The notes below the pieces were generated by a model that worked only from the letters and a program-made list of their open reading frames with translations, was not told where the DNA came from and did no database searches. A DNA stretch of 5,304 nt from Planctomycetaceae bacterium (lineage in GTDB: Bacteria > Planctomycetota > Planctomycetia > Pirellulales > Thermoguttaceae). The first letter of the stretch is position 1, and every line of letters starts with the position of its first letter. Where the stretch lies: positions 1 to 5,304 of the forward strand of contig JAISBG010000536.1 of the NCBI GenBank assembly GCA_031266315.1, read 5' to 3'. Positions 1 to 5,304 of the stretch are shown piece by piece. The position numbers were made by a program, and so were the translations under genes.

Positions 1-48
1 TTGACATTTCATTATTTTTATTACTCACTCCCGTTTTGGGTGTTTCGA

Positions 49-110
49 GATTTGGGTGGTTTACAACAATTTCTCTCATTTCTCATTTCGATATAATTTA
101 CACCCAAATC
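49..110. repeat. 10-bp perfect inverted repeat with 42-bp spacer
   Basis: GATTTGGGTG at 49-58 is the exact reverse complement of CACCCAAATC at 101-110. A further direct copy of the inner TTTGGGTG lies at 35-42, 16 bp before the second. Three occurrences of an 8-mer within 75 bp of AT-rich DNA could mark a protein-binding cluster or a decayed repeat. The long spacer and lack of a U-tract argue against a simple terminator. Function is unknown. Confidence 0.35.
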
Positions 111-267
111 ATAATTCCGACAACCACTTTCCCGATTTTCCAAAATATTTTTAAAAACGAAAACCAAAAAGCGGGAATTATGAATTGCCACCCTCTTGAG
201 TTTTATCCATAAAATCGGTTATCTTTGAAAATTCCACTGAAATATTTCAAAAATTAATCGGTGGGAA

Positions 268-295
268 TTGTTTTTAGGAAACGAGTCTTTATAAT
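268..295 (+). promoter_or_regulatory. Weak candidate promoter for the DUF1559 gene
   Basis: A perfect TATAAT lies at 290-295, about 74 bases before the start codon at 369. The best -35 match at about 16-bp spacing is TTGTTT at 268-273, which matches the sigma-70 consensus TTGACA at only three of six positions. In DNA this AT-rich a lone TATAAT is weak evidence, so this is a candidate only. Confidence 0.22.
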
Positions 296-359
296 TTTAT
301 AATTATTATTGGACTTTTGTAAAATGGCATTTCACACTGTAAATAAAAGGACTTGAGAC

Positions 360-363
360 GAGG
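360..363 (+). promoter_or_regulatory. Ribosome binding site (GAGG) of the DUF1559 gene
   Basis: GAGG ends five bases before the ATG at 369. It matters because it supports that ATG as the true start: no ATG, GTG or TTG lies in frame between codon 1 and the GFTLIE motif at residues 42-47. The unusual repeat-derived leader is therefore expected to be translated. Confidence 0.6.
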
Positions 364-368
364 CAAAA

Positions 369-1688
369 ATGAGGAAAAATAATTATACTCAAGCCATTTT
401 AAAATTCACGAAGCTGATTACGGAAGCGCAACAACGTGAAGCGGTTACTCAAGGGCGAAGCCTACCGCTCATACCGGCTACGGTATATTCAGGTTTTACA
501 CTTATTGAGTTGCTGGTTGTTATTTCAATTATTAGCATGTTAGTTGGGTTACTTCTTCCGGCGGTTAATGCGGCACGGGAGGCTGGACGTAGGATGTCCT
601 GTATCAATAACCAGAGTCAAATCGTTATGGCTCTGCTGAATCACGATTCAACTCAAGGATATCTCCCGCCTATTCGAGGAATCGTGTATGAAGAAACAAT
701 CATTCCCCCAGACAGTTTCGGAACGGATGTCGAACCAAAGAAGGAACAACATGGTTCCAGTTGGATTGGTTTTCTGTTTCCTTACATCGAACAAAATACG
801 GCATGGACGAAACTTTCCGGCGGAAACGTAAAAACCGGTAAGGATGGTGAGATGGTTTTTGATTTATCATTATTGTCCTTTAAATGTAAGAGTTCCGGTG
901 TTGCCGCATCGGACACAAATGTCTCTTATGTTGTCAACGGCGGCTATCAAAACGCCTTTGGTTATACAAGAACTGCTACTGTTACAACAACTGTCTGGAA
1001 TAAAGACCTCGAACAAGAAGAACCTTTTGAACCTGCTAAAAAAGAAGATGCTCCGTTTTTCGACCATTTTGCCGCTGACAAAGTGGGAGGTGATCTTGAT
1101 CATCCGACTGTTAGTGATTGGTGTCGTCTCAAGGTTTCTATTGATTACATTTCTCAGAATGACGGAACCAGTACGACATTGCTTCTTTCCGAAAACTTGA
1201 ACGCCGGAAAATGGATTGAGCGGTTTCCTTCTTCTTATGGCACGTACAAAATACCGAAACCGGGAGGTGAAGATCAGTTAGCGTTTTGTTATCCGATTAA
1301 TATTCACAAGGATATGGTTTATGGTGAGCCGGATTTGACAAAGGCGGCAGGGGTTGTTTGGGCTTCGGGACCTCTTGCCGATGTTGGTTTGACACCTTCC
1401 AACGATACAACATGTAGTTGGAAGGGTTATGACGATGCGCCGTTGCAAACAACCGGAACAGACAGTCTTAATACTCCTTTGTTTATTAATGTCGGTCGTA
1501 ACGTAACAAATTTTGACATCAGTACCGGAAATTACCGCCGTGCGAGACCTTCATCGAATCATCCCGGAATTGTTGTTGTAGGCTTTGCGAACCGAAGTGT
1601 TCAGCCGTTGCATGAGGACATTGACAAAATACTATTTGTTCGGCTTTGCCAAACACGAAGCGGTGTTATTATCCAGTCGCCGCCTTAA
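369..1688 (+). CDS. DUF1559 protein with type IV prepilin-like N-terminal methylation domain
   Basis: This is a 439-residue member of the planctomycete DUF1559 family (pseudopilin-like, SBP_bac_10-type annotations). Seen in the sequence: a prepilin processing motif GFTLIE at residues 42-47 (predicted cut after G42, with E47 as the conserved Glu5), a hydrophobic helix to about residue 66 ending [15 protein letters not shown], then the family signature around C78-I-N-N81 with YLPP at 98-101. The body (about 125-400) includes [13 protein letters not shown] and an LLLSEN segment at 271-276. The C-terminal H-X9-DG-type motif is recognisable as H398 to N408-R409, but the usual Asp-Gly is replaced. 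By family, the product is expected at the cell envelope as a prepilin-like, membrane-anchored protein; its exact role is not established. The odd part is the 42-residue leader: residues ~6-40 are encoded by a repeat with a second copy at 2791-2893. The gene is convergent with the SDR gene; no partner gene is visible. Confidence 0.93.
   Translation: MRKNNYTQAILKFTKLITEAQQREAVTQGRSLPLIPATVYSGFTLIELLVVISIISMLVGLLLPAVNAAREAGRRMSCINNQSQIVMALLNHDSTQGYLPPIRGIVYEETIIPPDSFGTDVEPKKEQHGSSWIGFLFPYIEQNTAWTKLSGGNVKTGKDGEMVFDLSLLSFKCKSSGVAASDTNVSYVVNGGYQNAFGYTRTATVTTTVWNKDLEQEEPFEPAKKEDAPFFDHFAADKVGGDLDHPTVSDWCRLKVSIDYISQNDGTSTTLLLSENLNAGKWIERFPSSYGTYKIPKPGGEDQLAFCYPINIHKDMVYGEPDLTKAAGVVWASGPLADVGLTPSNDTTCSWKGYDDAPLQTTGTDSLNTPLFINVGRNVTNFDISTGNYRRARPSSNHPGIVVVGFANRSVQPLHEDIDKILFVRLCQTRSGVIIQSPP
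384..487 (+). repeat. Dispersed ~104 bp repeat, copy A (translated as prepilin leader)
   Basis: This stretch matches the reverse complement of 2791-2893. By hand alignment about 89 of 103 positions agree with one single-base gap, and a core of 26 bases (425-450 against 2827-2852) is identical. Copy A is read in frame as residues ~6-40 of the DUF1559 protein, including [15 protein letters not shown]. It ends in a small perfect hairpin, ATACCG-gcta-CGGTAT (471-486), which copy B keeps as TACCG-acta-CGGTA. Most differences between copies would change amino acids, so the pair does not look held together by protein-level constraint. Whether it is a mobile repeat or the shared 5' end of a paralogous gene family cannot be settled from two copies. 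Confidence 0.88.
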
Positions 1689-1772
1689 CTCTTGCAACAC
1701 TTTTCCAAAACAATATCACAACGGTTTCCGAATAACTAAAATCACCATGTCTCAATTTTCTTTTTTTTGATC
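1689..1772. other. Short convergent intergenic gap
   Basis: This gap separates the stop codons of the DUF1559 gene (+) and the SDR gene (-). A run of eight T lies at 1761-1768 but no GC-rich hairpin precedes it, so no intrinsic terminator can be called for either strand. Nothing else was recognised. Confidence 0.5.
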
Positions 1773-2726
1773 TTAAAGAACAACTTGGTAAGATTCACTT
1801 TCCAACATATTCAATTCCCATTGAATTGTATCATTAAGTCCCTCACGTATTGAAAAAATTTCTTTGTAATTTAATTGTTTTCGTATTTTGGTTGTGTCTG
1901 CGATGAGGTGTTGTTTTGAGTTTGTATTATTATCGGGTGTTGAGTTTTCTTGAGTAACAACAATATTGCCGTGCCAATCCATGAGTTTTGCAATTTCCTG
2001 ATACCATTCCAATTCCGTCAATGTTTCCAACGCGGCGAGGTTGTATATTTCGTTGCGGATATTGCTTTCCGCCGCTAGTTTTATTCCGTGCGCAATATCT
2101 TTAACATAACATTTACTGGCGCGAAAATCAGCCGTATTTTTTGATAATTCAATTTGCTTTACATTTTGGTACATTTTTTGAATCGGTTCCGAAAAACGGT
2201 AATTGGGATCGTTTCGTCCATAAACCATGCCAAGTCTCAAAATGATAACATCCACAACAGGACTTTGCAAAGCCGCATGTTCCACGAGTATTTTTTCGTA
2301 ATCGTAGGCGAAATCGGTATCAAGTTTACCGCGATACGGGTAAAGAACATCACGCAATTCCGCCCGCTCATCAAACGGCACCGGCACAACAGACGCATCT
2401 GATAATCCGAAAAATACTTCGTATGCTTTATAAACATCAATACTAGACAGAATGACAACACGTCTTTTTTTACCCTGCAACGCCTGCTCCAAAACATTGA
2501 TTTGATTCCGACACAAAGCAATTGTATGTATTATCACATCCGGTTTTGTTGCTTCCAATGCCTTACCAATATCATCAATATTGTTGCAATCTCCTTGAAT
2601 TTGCCGGTGTTGAATATTCGGCACAATATTCCTGTGAAACAAAACGACTTCATGTTCGGACAATGTTAATTGTTCTGCTACCGCAGGACCAATAAAATTT
2701 GTACCGCCAATTAAAAGAATTTTCAT
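1773..2726 (-). CDS. NAD(P)-dependent epimerase/dehydratase (extended SDR family)
   Basis: The 317-residue product has the layout of an extended short-chain dehydrogenase/reductase, the family of sugar-nucleotide epimerases and dehydratases. Seen directly: an N-terminal Rossmann strand MKILLIGGTNFIG with the glycine-rich loop GGTNFIG at residues 7-13; a strand ending with S94-S95 before IDVY (candidate catalytic Ser); Y141-D-Y-E-K145, the YxxxK catalytic pair; LRLGMVYG at 163-170; and YVKD at 207-210, a common position in extended SDRs. Length is normal and there is no signal peptide, so it should act in the cytoplasm. The GGTNFIG loop and the DUF1559-adjacent context do not identify the substrate. 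The start is supported by GAGG six bases upstream. Its upstream neighbour on the same strand is 516 bp away across repeats, so it is probably transcribed separately. A sugar or nucleotide-sugar substrate is possible but inferred. Confidence 0.9.
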   Translation of the reverse strand: MKILLIGGTNFIGPAVAEQLTLSEHEVVLFHRNIVPNIQHRQIQGDCNNIDDIGKALEATKPDVIIHTIALCRNQINVLEQALQGKKRRVVILSSIDVYKAYEVFFGLSDASVVPVPFDERAELRDVLYPYRGKLDTDFAYDYEKILVEHAALQSPVVDVIILRLGMVYGRNDPNYRFSEPIQKMYQNVKQIELSKNTADFRASKCYVKDIAHGIKLAAESNIRNEIYNLAALETLTELEWYQEIAKLMDWHGNIVVTQENSTPDNNTNSKQHLIADTTKIRKQLNYKEIFSIREGLNDTIQWELNMLESESYQVVL

Positions 2727-2732
2727 TTATTC

Positions 2733-2736
2733 CCTC
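2733..2736 (-). promoter_or_regulatory. Ribosome binding site (GAGG) of the SDR gene
   Basis: On the minus strand GAGG, inside the purine-rich AGAAGAGGGA (2731-2740), lies six bases before the ATG at 2726. It fixes the start directly before the MKILLIGG Rossmann strand, as expected for an SDR. Confidence 0.65.
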
Positions 2737-2790
2737 TTCTTTATTGTAATAAATTAAAGTCATTCACGGATAATTTAATTTATAACAATC

Positions 2791-2893
2791 TATACCGTAG
2801 TCGGTAAGGCAATAGGCTTCGCCCACGAGTAACCGCTTCACGTTGTTGCGCTACCGTGTTCAGCTTCGCGAATTTTAAAACGGCTTTAGCATA
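2791..2893 (-). repeat. Dispersed ~104 bp repeat, copy B (inverted, untranslated)
   Basis: This is the second copy of the repeat at 384-487, in the opposite orientation, about 86% identical by hand alignment. Read on the minus strand it would encode YAKAVLKFAKL, then [16 protein letters not shown], and run to a stop about 14 codons after RGR. There is no start codon: an in-frame TAA lies three codons upstream of the tyrosine with no ATG between. No prepilin helix follows. It is therefore either a relic of a DUF1559 gene 5' end or a non-coding copy of a dispersed element. Its downstream edge is 64 bases before the SDR start codon, in the same orientation as that gene, so it could lie in the SDR 5' untranslated region. 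Confidence 0.87.
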
Positions 2894-2925
2894 TTTAGTT
2901 TATGAGTTTCATCAATGTTTACTTT

Positions 2926-3018
2926 AATATGTATTTCGTCCTGAAAGGACATTGCGTAATAACCCACCGCAACGCGGTGGGTTAAATCGTAAACATCATC
3001 GCCCTGTAAGGGCAGTGG
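2926..3018 (+). repeat. Left arm of the compound palindrome (three hairpins)
   Basis: The hairpins are GTCCT-gaa-AGGAC at 2938-2950, an 11-bp perfect stem TAACCCACCGC-aac-GCGGTGGGTTA at 2960-2984, and GCCCT-gta-AGGGC at 3001-3013. Relative to the right arm, stems 1 and 2 differ by paired substitutions that keep base pairing; stem 3 is identical. Confidence 0.85.
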
Positions 3019-3070
3019 ATTACAACCGCCAATAGATTTTATCCTTGAATTGTTAAATCAACACATGATA

Positions 3071-3090
3071 GAAAATTGTTTTCAATTTTC
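3071..3090. repeat. Central 8-bp AT-rich hairpin
   Basis: GAAAATTG-tttt-CAATTTTC is a perfect 8-bp stem with a four-base loop. It abuts the right arm and sits off-centre within the spacer between the two arms. AT-rich composition sets it apart from the GC-rich arm hairpins. Confidence 0.6.
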
Positions 3091-3183
3091 CATTGCCCTT
3101 ACAGGGCGATGGTTTGTGTGTGTCATTACCCGCCGTGTTACGGCGGGTTGTTACGCATTGCCCCTTGCGGGGCGAAGGAATAT
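3090..3183 (-). repeat. Right arm of the compound palindrome (three hairpins)
   Basis: On the plus strand the hairpins are GCCCT-tac-AGGGC at 3095-3107, ACCCGCCGT-gtt-ACGGCGGGT at 3128-3148, and GCCCC-ttgc-GGGGC at 3160-3173. In reverse complement their order and loops (gta, aac, gcaa) match the left arm. A short insertion, rich in CA when read in that orientation, separates hairpins 2 and 3 relative to the left arm. Confidence 0.85.
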
Positions 3184-3242
3184 TTTACATCGTGCATAGT
3201 TGATAGTTACGTGAATAGATACAAATAAATAGACAGTTACTC

Positions 3243-5021
3243 TTATTTTTCCGTATTGGTTATTAGAATTAACTTCTTGAGTTCTTTTTCTAGTTGGTCG
3301 CCACGTGTTTCGATTGTAACGATCTTTCCAGACCGGTCAATCAAAATTCCGCGAGGAACACCGTGAATTCCGAAACGGTCATATAACCAAACTTTTCCGG
3401 CATCGGTAAGTTTTTGATCCGCAATTACCGTCCAAGGGACTTGATATTTTTCCAACCCTTTTTTCAACTCCTTCAAATCTTCGTCAATACTGATACCGAT
3501 AATCTCAAAACCTTGTGAGTGATATTTTTTGTACACTTTTTTTAGGTTCGGAATTTCTTCTAGGCAAGGACTGCACCAAGTTGCCCAAAATTCAAGTAAC
3601 ACAACCTTACCGGTATATTTTTTCCAATCTAATTTTTCTCCCGTCAATGTTTCGCCTTCAAGTTCTGTTATTTGTTTCCCCGTCAATTTTTCAAGCGTAT
3701 TCGGATCAAGCCGCCCCGATTCGGGAATCTCAATCACGCCCAAATCAATAGGTTGATCAGGAACTTCCGGTAAAAAGGTTTTGAATCCCTTTGAGACAGA
3801 ACAACCTATTTCCGGTGGATTGATGTACGTCAATTCAGTTTCTCTGCCGAGATAAATTCCTTTGATTTCAAAATTTCCATTTTCATCGGTTGTTACTCTT
3901 TTACTCGCATCGTTACTTACAGACGGGCTACAAATAAATTTGAAATTCTTGAGCGGTTCACCGGTTGCTTGGCGTATCAAGCGTCCTTTCGCAGTCAACG
4001 GAGAATAAAGTTTGAATATCGGATTCGGCGGCAATGTTTCACCTTCATAAGATTGATAAAACCATTGTCCTTCATCAAAAGACTTTACTGTTACATCATT
4101 TACCTTGATTGGACGATAATAGACGATAACACCGTCTTTGTTCGATATTAATTGCGGGGAAGCCGTGCCGTTAGGAATTTTGACGGAAAATTGGACAGGA
4201 TAAAACGCCGCCGGAGTTCCATCTTTTTTAAGAATTGTTGCTCGCCAAGGTGTTGAGATTTTGAAATCCAATTGAACCGGTTTATCTTGTACAATAAATA
4301 CTCGCGTATAAACTTTCGCGTCTTTTTTGGGCAATGGGTAAATACCATGCTCCGAATCGAAAGCAACCATATATTGAAGCGGTAACGCAACGAATTTAAA
4401 CCGTCCGTTATCGTCGGTTTTCGTTTCTTTTGGGATTTGCGTTTTTTTCTCGTAATCACGGAAATTAAAATTTTTCGCAACAACATTTGTCGGATTGTTT
4501 AACAACCAAACGGACAAACCGGTAACAGGTACATTTTTGTCCTTATCCCAAACAATTCCTTCGACGGAAATTCCTTTTTGCAGTTGAAATTTCAACGGTT
4601 CGGCTTTTGCGTCTTTCAATTCCATGTACTGATCCTGAGCGGCGTAAATGTTGTTCGGATCATGAATCGTAATCCAATATTGAAATGGAAAATAAAGATT
4701 GAGTGTAAAATTTCCCTTCTCATCGGTAATGGTATCGAATAAATCATGACCACTGCCGACATGGGAAATACTGCGTCCCCAACCGCCGATTTTGAAATTA
4801 ACGGCTGGAGAACCGTCAGGAAGAAGAGCTTGTCCGGTTAGAATGATTGGCGTTGCGTTAATCTCCCGCATGTGTTCCTGAATTAGAGCAATGATACGTC
4901 TATTCTCTTTTTCAGCAACAGTTAATTCTTCGACAAATCCTTCGGCTAATATCACCGTAACGGATAAAACCAAGAATCCTGTTAAAACACTTCTTAAAAC
5001 ATTTTGCGTTAACGTTTTCAT
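3243..5021 (-). CDS. Secreted carboxypeptidase-regulatory-like / TlpA-ResA thioredoxin fusion protein
   Basis: The 592-residue product starts with a signal peptide (residues 1 to ~26, hydrophobic VLTGFLVLSVTVILA, likely cut near A26; no lipobox cysteine). Three segments look like carboxypeptidase-regulatory-like beta-sandwich repeats: ~58-118 (LTGQALLPDGSPA, ending DEKGNFTL), ~150-220 (VEGIVWDKDKNVPV, ending DDNGRFKF) and ~342-400 (AKGRLIRQATGEPL, ending DENGNFEI). A less clear segment lies at ~255-335. The C-terminal ~455-587 is a TlpA/ResA/AhpC-TSA-type thioredoxin fold with FWATWCSPC (active site C483 and C486), GFEIIGISID (504-513) and the cis-Pro loop GVP (P556). Family knowledge points to extracytoplasmic thiol-disulfide exchange; the repeats probably bind a partner or surface polymer. 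AGGAG nine bases upstream supports the start. The nearest gene on this strand is 516 bp downstream, so it is probably monocistronic. The redox substrate is not evident. Confidence 0.92.
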   Translation of the reverse strand: MKTLTQNVLRSVLTGFLVLSVTVILAEGFVEELTVAEKENRRIIALIQEHMREINATPIILTGQALLPDGSPAVNFKIGGWGRSISHVGSGHDLFDTITDEKGNFTLNLYFPFQYWITIHDPNNIYAAQDQYMELKDAKAEPLKFQLQKGISVEGIVWDKDKNVPVTGLSVWLLNNPTNVVAKNFNFRDYEKKTQIPKETKTDDNGRFKFVALPLQYMVAFDSEHGIYPLPKKDAKVYTRVFIVQDKPVQLDFKISTPWRATILKKDGTPAAFYPVQFSVKIPNGTASPQLISNKDGVIVYYRPIKVNDVTVKSFDEGQWFYQSYEGETLPPNPIFKLYSPLTAKGRLIRQATGEPLKNFKFICSPSVSNDASKRVTTDENGNFEIKGIYLGRETELTYINPPEIGCSVSKGFKTFLPEVPDQPIDLGVIEIPESGRLDPNTLEKLTGKQITELEGETLTGEKLDWKKYTGKVVLLEFWATWCSPCLEEIPNLKKVYKKYHSQGFEIIGISIDEDLKELKKGLEKYQVPWTVIADQKLTDAGKVWLYDRFGIHGVPRGILIDRSGKIVTIETRGDQLEKELKKLILITNTEK

Positions 5022-5030
5022 AATGTTGTT

Positions 5031-5035
5031 CTCCT
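5031..5035 (-). promoter_or_regulatory. Ribosome binding site (AGGAG) of the thioredoxin-fold gene
   Basis: AGGAG on the minus strand lies nine bases before the ATG at 5021, a good Shine-Dalgarno match. It supports the start that gives a complete signal peptide. Confidence 0.75.
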
Positions 5036-5057
5036 GTTTTGTAAAAATTCATACTAT

Positions 5058-5193
5058 AGGTAACTTCTAAAAACCGACGACGAAAACAATTTTTTTTTCG
5101 ACAAGATAAACATGATTTACTGAATTTTATTTGATTTTTATCCTGTAAATTTTGTAAATCCTGTTAAAAAAAATAGGTTTTTAGAAATTACTT
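5058..5193. repeat. ~136 bp imperfect palindrome upstream of the thioredoxin-fold gene
   Basis: The outer arms, 5058-5075 and 5176-5193, are reverse complements at 16 of 18 positions (core TTCTAAAAACC). Inside them lies a T9 run (5090-5098) facing an A8 run (5166-5173), and then an inner pair AACATGATTTAC (5109-5120) and GTAAATCCTGTT (5154-5165), complementary at 11 of 12 positions. The left side carries ~15 extra bases between outer arm and T-run. The element lies 37 bp before the start codon and may overlap the promoter or 5' untranslated region. It resembles dispersed intergenic repeats with ATCCTGTAAATCCTGT-like cores found in various bacteria (from memory, not searched). Confidence 0.75.
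5142..5168. repeat. Three degenerate 9-bp tandem units
   Basis: CCTGTAAAT, TTTGTAAAT and CCTGTTAAA follow each other without gaps, within the right half of the 5058-5193 palindrome. The 9-bp period explains the repeated TGTAAAT at 5144 and 5153. Confidence 0.6.
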
Positions 5194-5304
5194 AACTGCG
5201 TTAGGGTTGTATTTGGTATTTTTGAATGATCGAAATTAAGTTTTCGCAACCTCATTTATAACCTAATTTTTCTAACAAAACAATCTTAGTAGCAAAAGCA
5301 ACAA
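5194..5304. other. Unassigned AT-rich window end
   Basis: No gene, RNA or convincing promoter was recognised between the palindrome and the window edge. Short GGTTG/CAACC matches at about 5207 and 5249 are too small to call. The neighbour on this side is outside the window. Confidence 0.5.

Larger units (their letters stand above)
1..368. other. Non-coding AT-rich upstream region
   Basis: No coding region could be supported here on either strand. The stretch is AT-rich, with several small symmetric elements: the motif TTTGGGTG occurs directly at 35-42 and 51-58 and inverted at 101-108, and there is a perfect 12-bp palindrome TGAAATATTTCA at 238-249. The last ~80 bases hold the likely promoter and ribosome binding site of the DUF1559 gene. 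The left part may be the downstream flank of a gene outside the window, but nothing visible shows this. Confidence 0.6.
2926..3183. repeat. Compound palindromic REP/BIME-like element
   Basis: Two arms of about 93 bp, 2926-3018 and 3090-3183, are imperfect reverse complements of each other around a ~71-bp centre. Each arm holds three small hairpins in the same order, so the unit can fold either as six local stem-loops or as one large cruciform. The architecture resembles bacterial interspersed mosaic elements built from inverted REP units; membership of a known REP family was not tested. It lies 3' of the thioredoxin-fold gene (-), beginning ~60 bp after its stop codon, and could stabilise or end that transcript, but no U-tract is visible. 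No protein coding was supported. Confidence 0.85.

Noticed and set aside
1..6. TTGACA as a -35 promoter element
   Set aside because: No -10-like hexamer lies at 16-18 bp spacing and there is no gene close downstream; the hexamer is at the window edge.
870..1103. 77-codon open frame on the minus strand inside the DUF1559 gene
   Set aside because: It lies wholly within a well-supported gene on the other strand, with no recognisable domain and low-complexity Phe/Lys/Ser composition. The overlapping plus-strand frame at 844-1200 was rejected for the same reason.
1652..1667. AACAC-gaagcg-GTGTT hairpin as terminator of the DUF1559 gene
   Set aside because: The stem is only 5 bp, lies inside the coding region before the stop codon, and has no adjoining T-run.
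1757..1772. T-run as an intrinsic terminator between the convergent genes
   Set aside because: Eight T are present at 1761-1768 but no stable GC-rich stem lies just before them on either strand.
2237..2521. 94-codon open frame on the minus strand overlapping the SDR gene
   Set aside because: It is an alternative frame of the SDR coding sequence, lacks any family motif and is rich in Cys, Arg and Met as shifted frames often are. The plus-strand frame at 2154-2402 is likewise a shadow.
2791..2893. Copy B of the leader repeat as a small gene
   Set aside because: There is no start codon after the in-frame upstream stop, no ribosome binding site and no prepilin helix, so it is described as a repeat.
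2926..3183. CRISPR array
   Set aside because: The repeated units are inverted rather than direct, their spacing is irregular, and there are only two arms; no cas gene is present.
4148..4486. 112-codon open frame on the minus strand within the thioredoxin-fold gene
   Set aside because: It is a shifted frame of a gene with clear domains; its Lys/Arg/Leu-rich translation shows no family resemblance. The plus-strand frames at 3515-3756 and 3969-4151 are also shadows.
5053..5058. TATAGT (minus strand) as the -10 box of the thioredoxin-fold gene
   Set aside because: It matches five of six consensus positions, but no -35-like sequence is found at proper spacing, and such hexamers are frequent in this AT-rich DNA.

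Overview
The window looks like a piece of an AT-rich planctomycete chromosome. The main evidence is the first gene, a DUF1559 protein with a type IV prepilin-like N-terminus. This family is massively expanded in Planctomycetota and uncommon elsewhere. A secreted protein joining carboxypeptidase-regulatory-like repeats to a TlpA/ResA thioredoxin domain fits the same group. The low G+C suggests one of the AT-rich (for example gut-associated) lineages rather than a typical marine high-GC one, but the placement below phylum is inference.

Layout: 1-368 is non-coding upstream DNA with small inverted repeats and a weak promoter candidate. 369-1688 (+) is the DUF1559 prepilin-like gene. 1689-1772 is a short convergent gap without a clear hairpin terminator. 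1773-2726 (-) is an extended-SDR NAD(P)-dependent epimerase/dehydratase. 2727-3242 is a repeat-rich intergenic region. It holds an inverted second copy of a ~104 bp sequence that also forms the 5' end of the DUF1559 gene, followed by a ~258 bp compound palindrome made of hairpins. 3243-5021 (-) is the thioredoxin-fold protein. 5022-5304 holds a ribosome binding site, a third repeat type (a ~136 bp imperfect palindrome with a 9-bp period) and unassigned AT-rich DNA.

The three genes do not form an obvious operon or pathway. The first is convergent with the second, and the second and third share a strand but are separated by 516 bp of repeats. The prepilin-like and thioredoxin proteins are both predicted to be exported; the SDR is cytoplasmic. 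The most interesting signals are in the repeats. A dispersed sequence is translated as residues ~6-40 of the DUF1559 protein, just before its GFTLIE processing site, while its other copy has no start codon and lies 64 bp upstream of the SDR gene. The two arms of the large palindrome differ by paired, compensatory substitutions that keep their stems intact.
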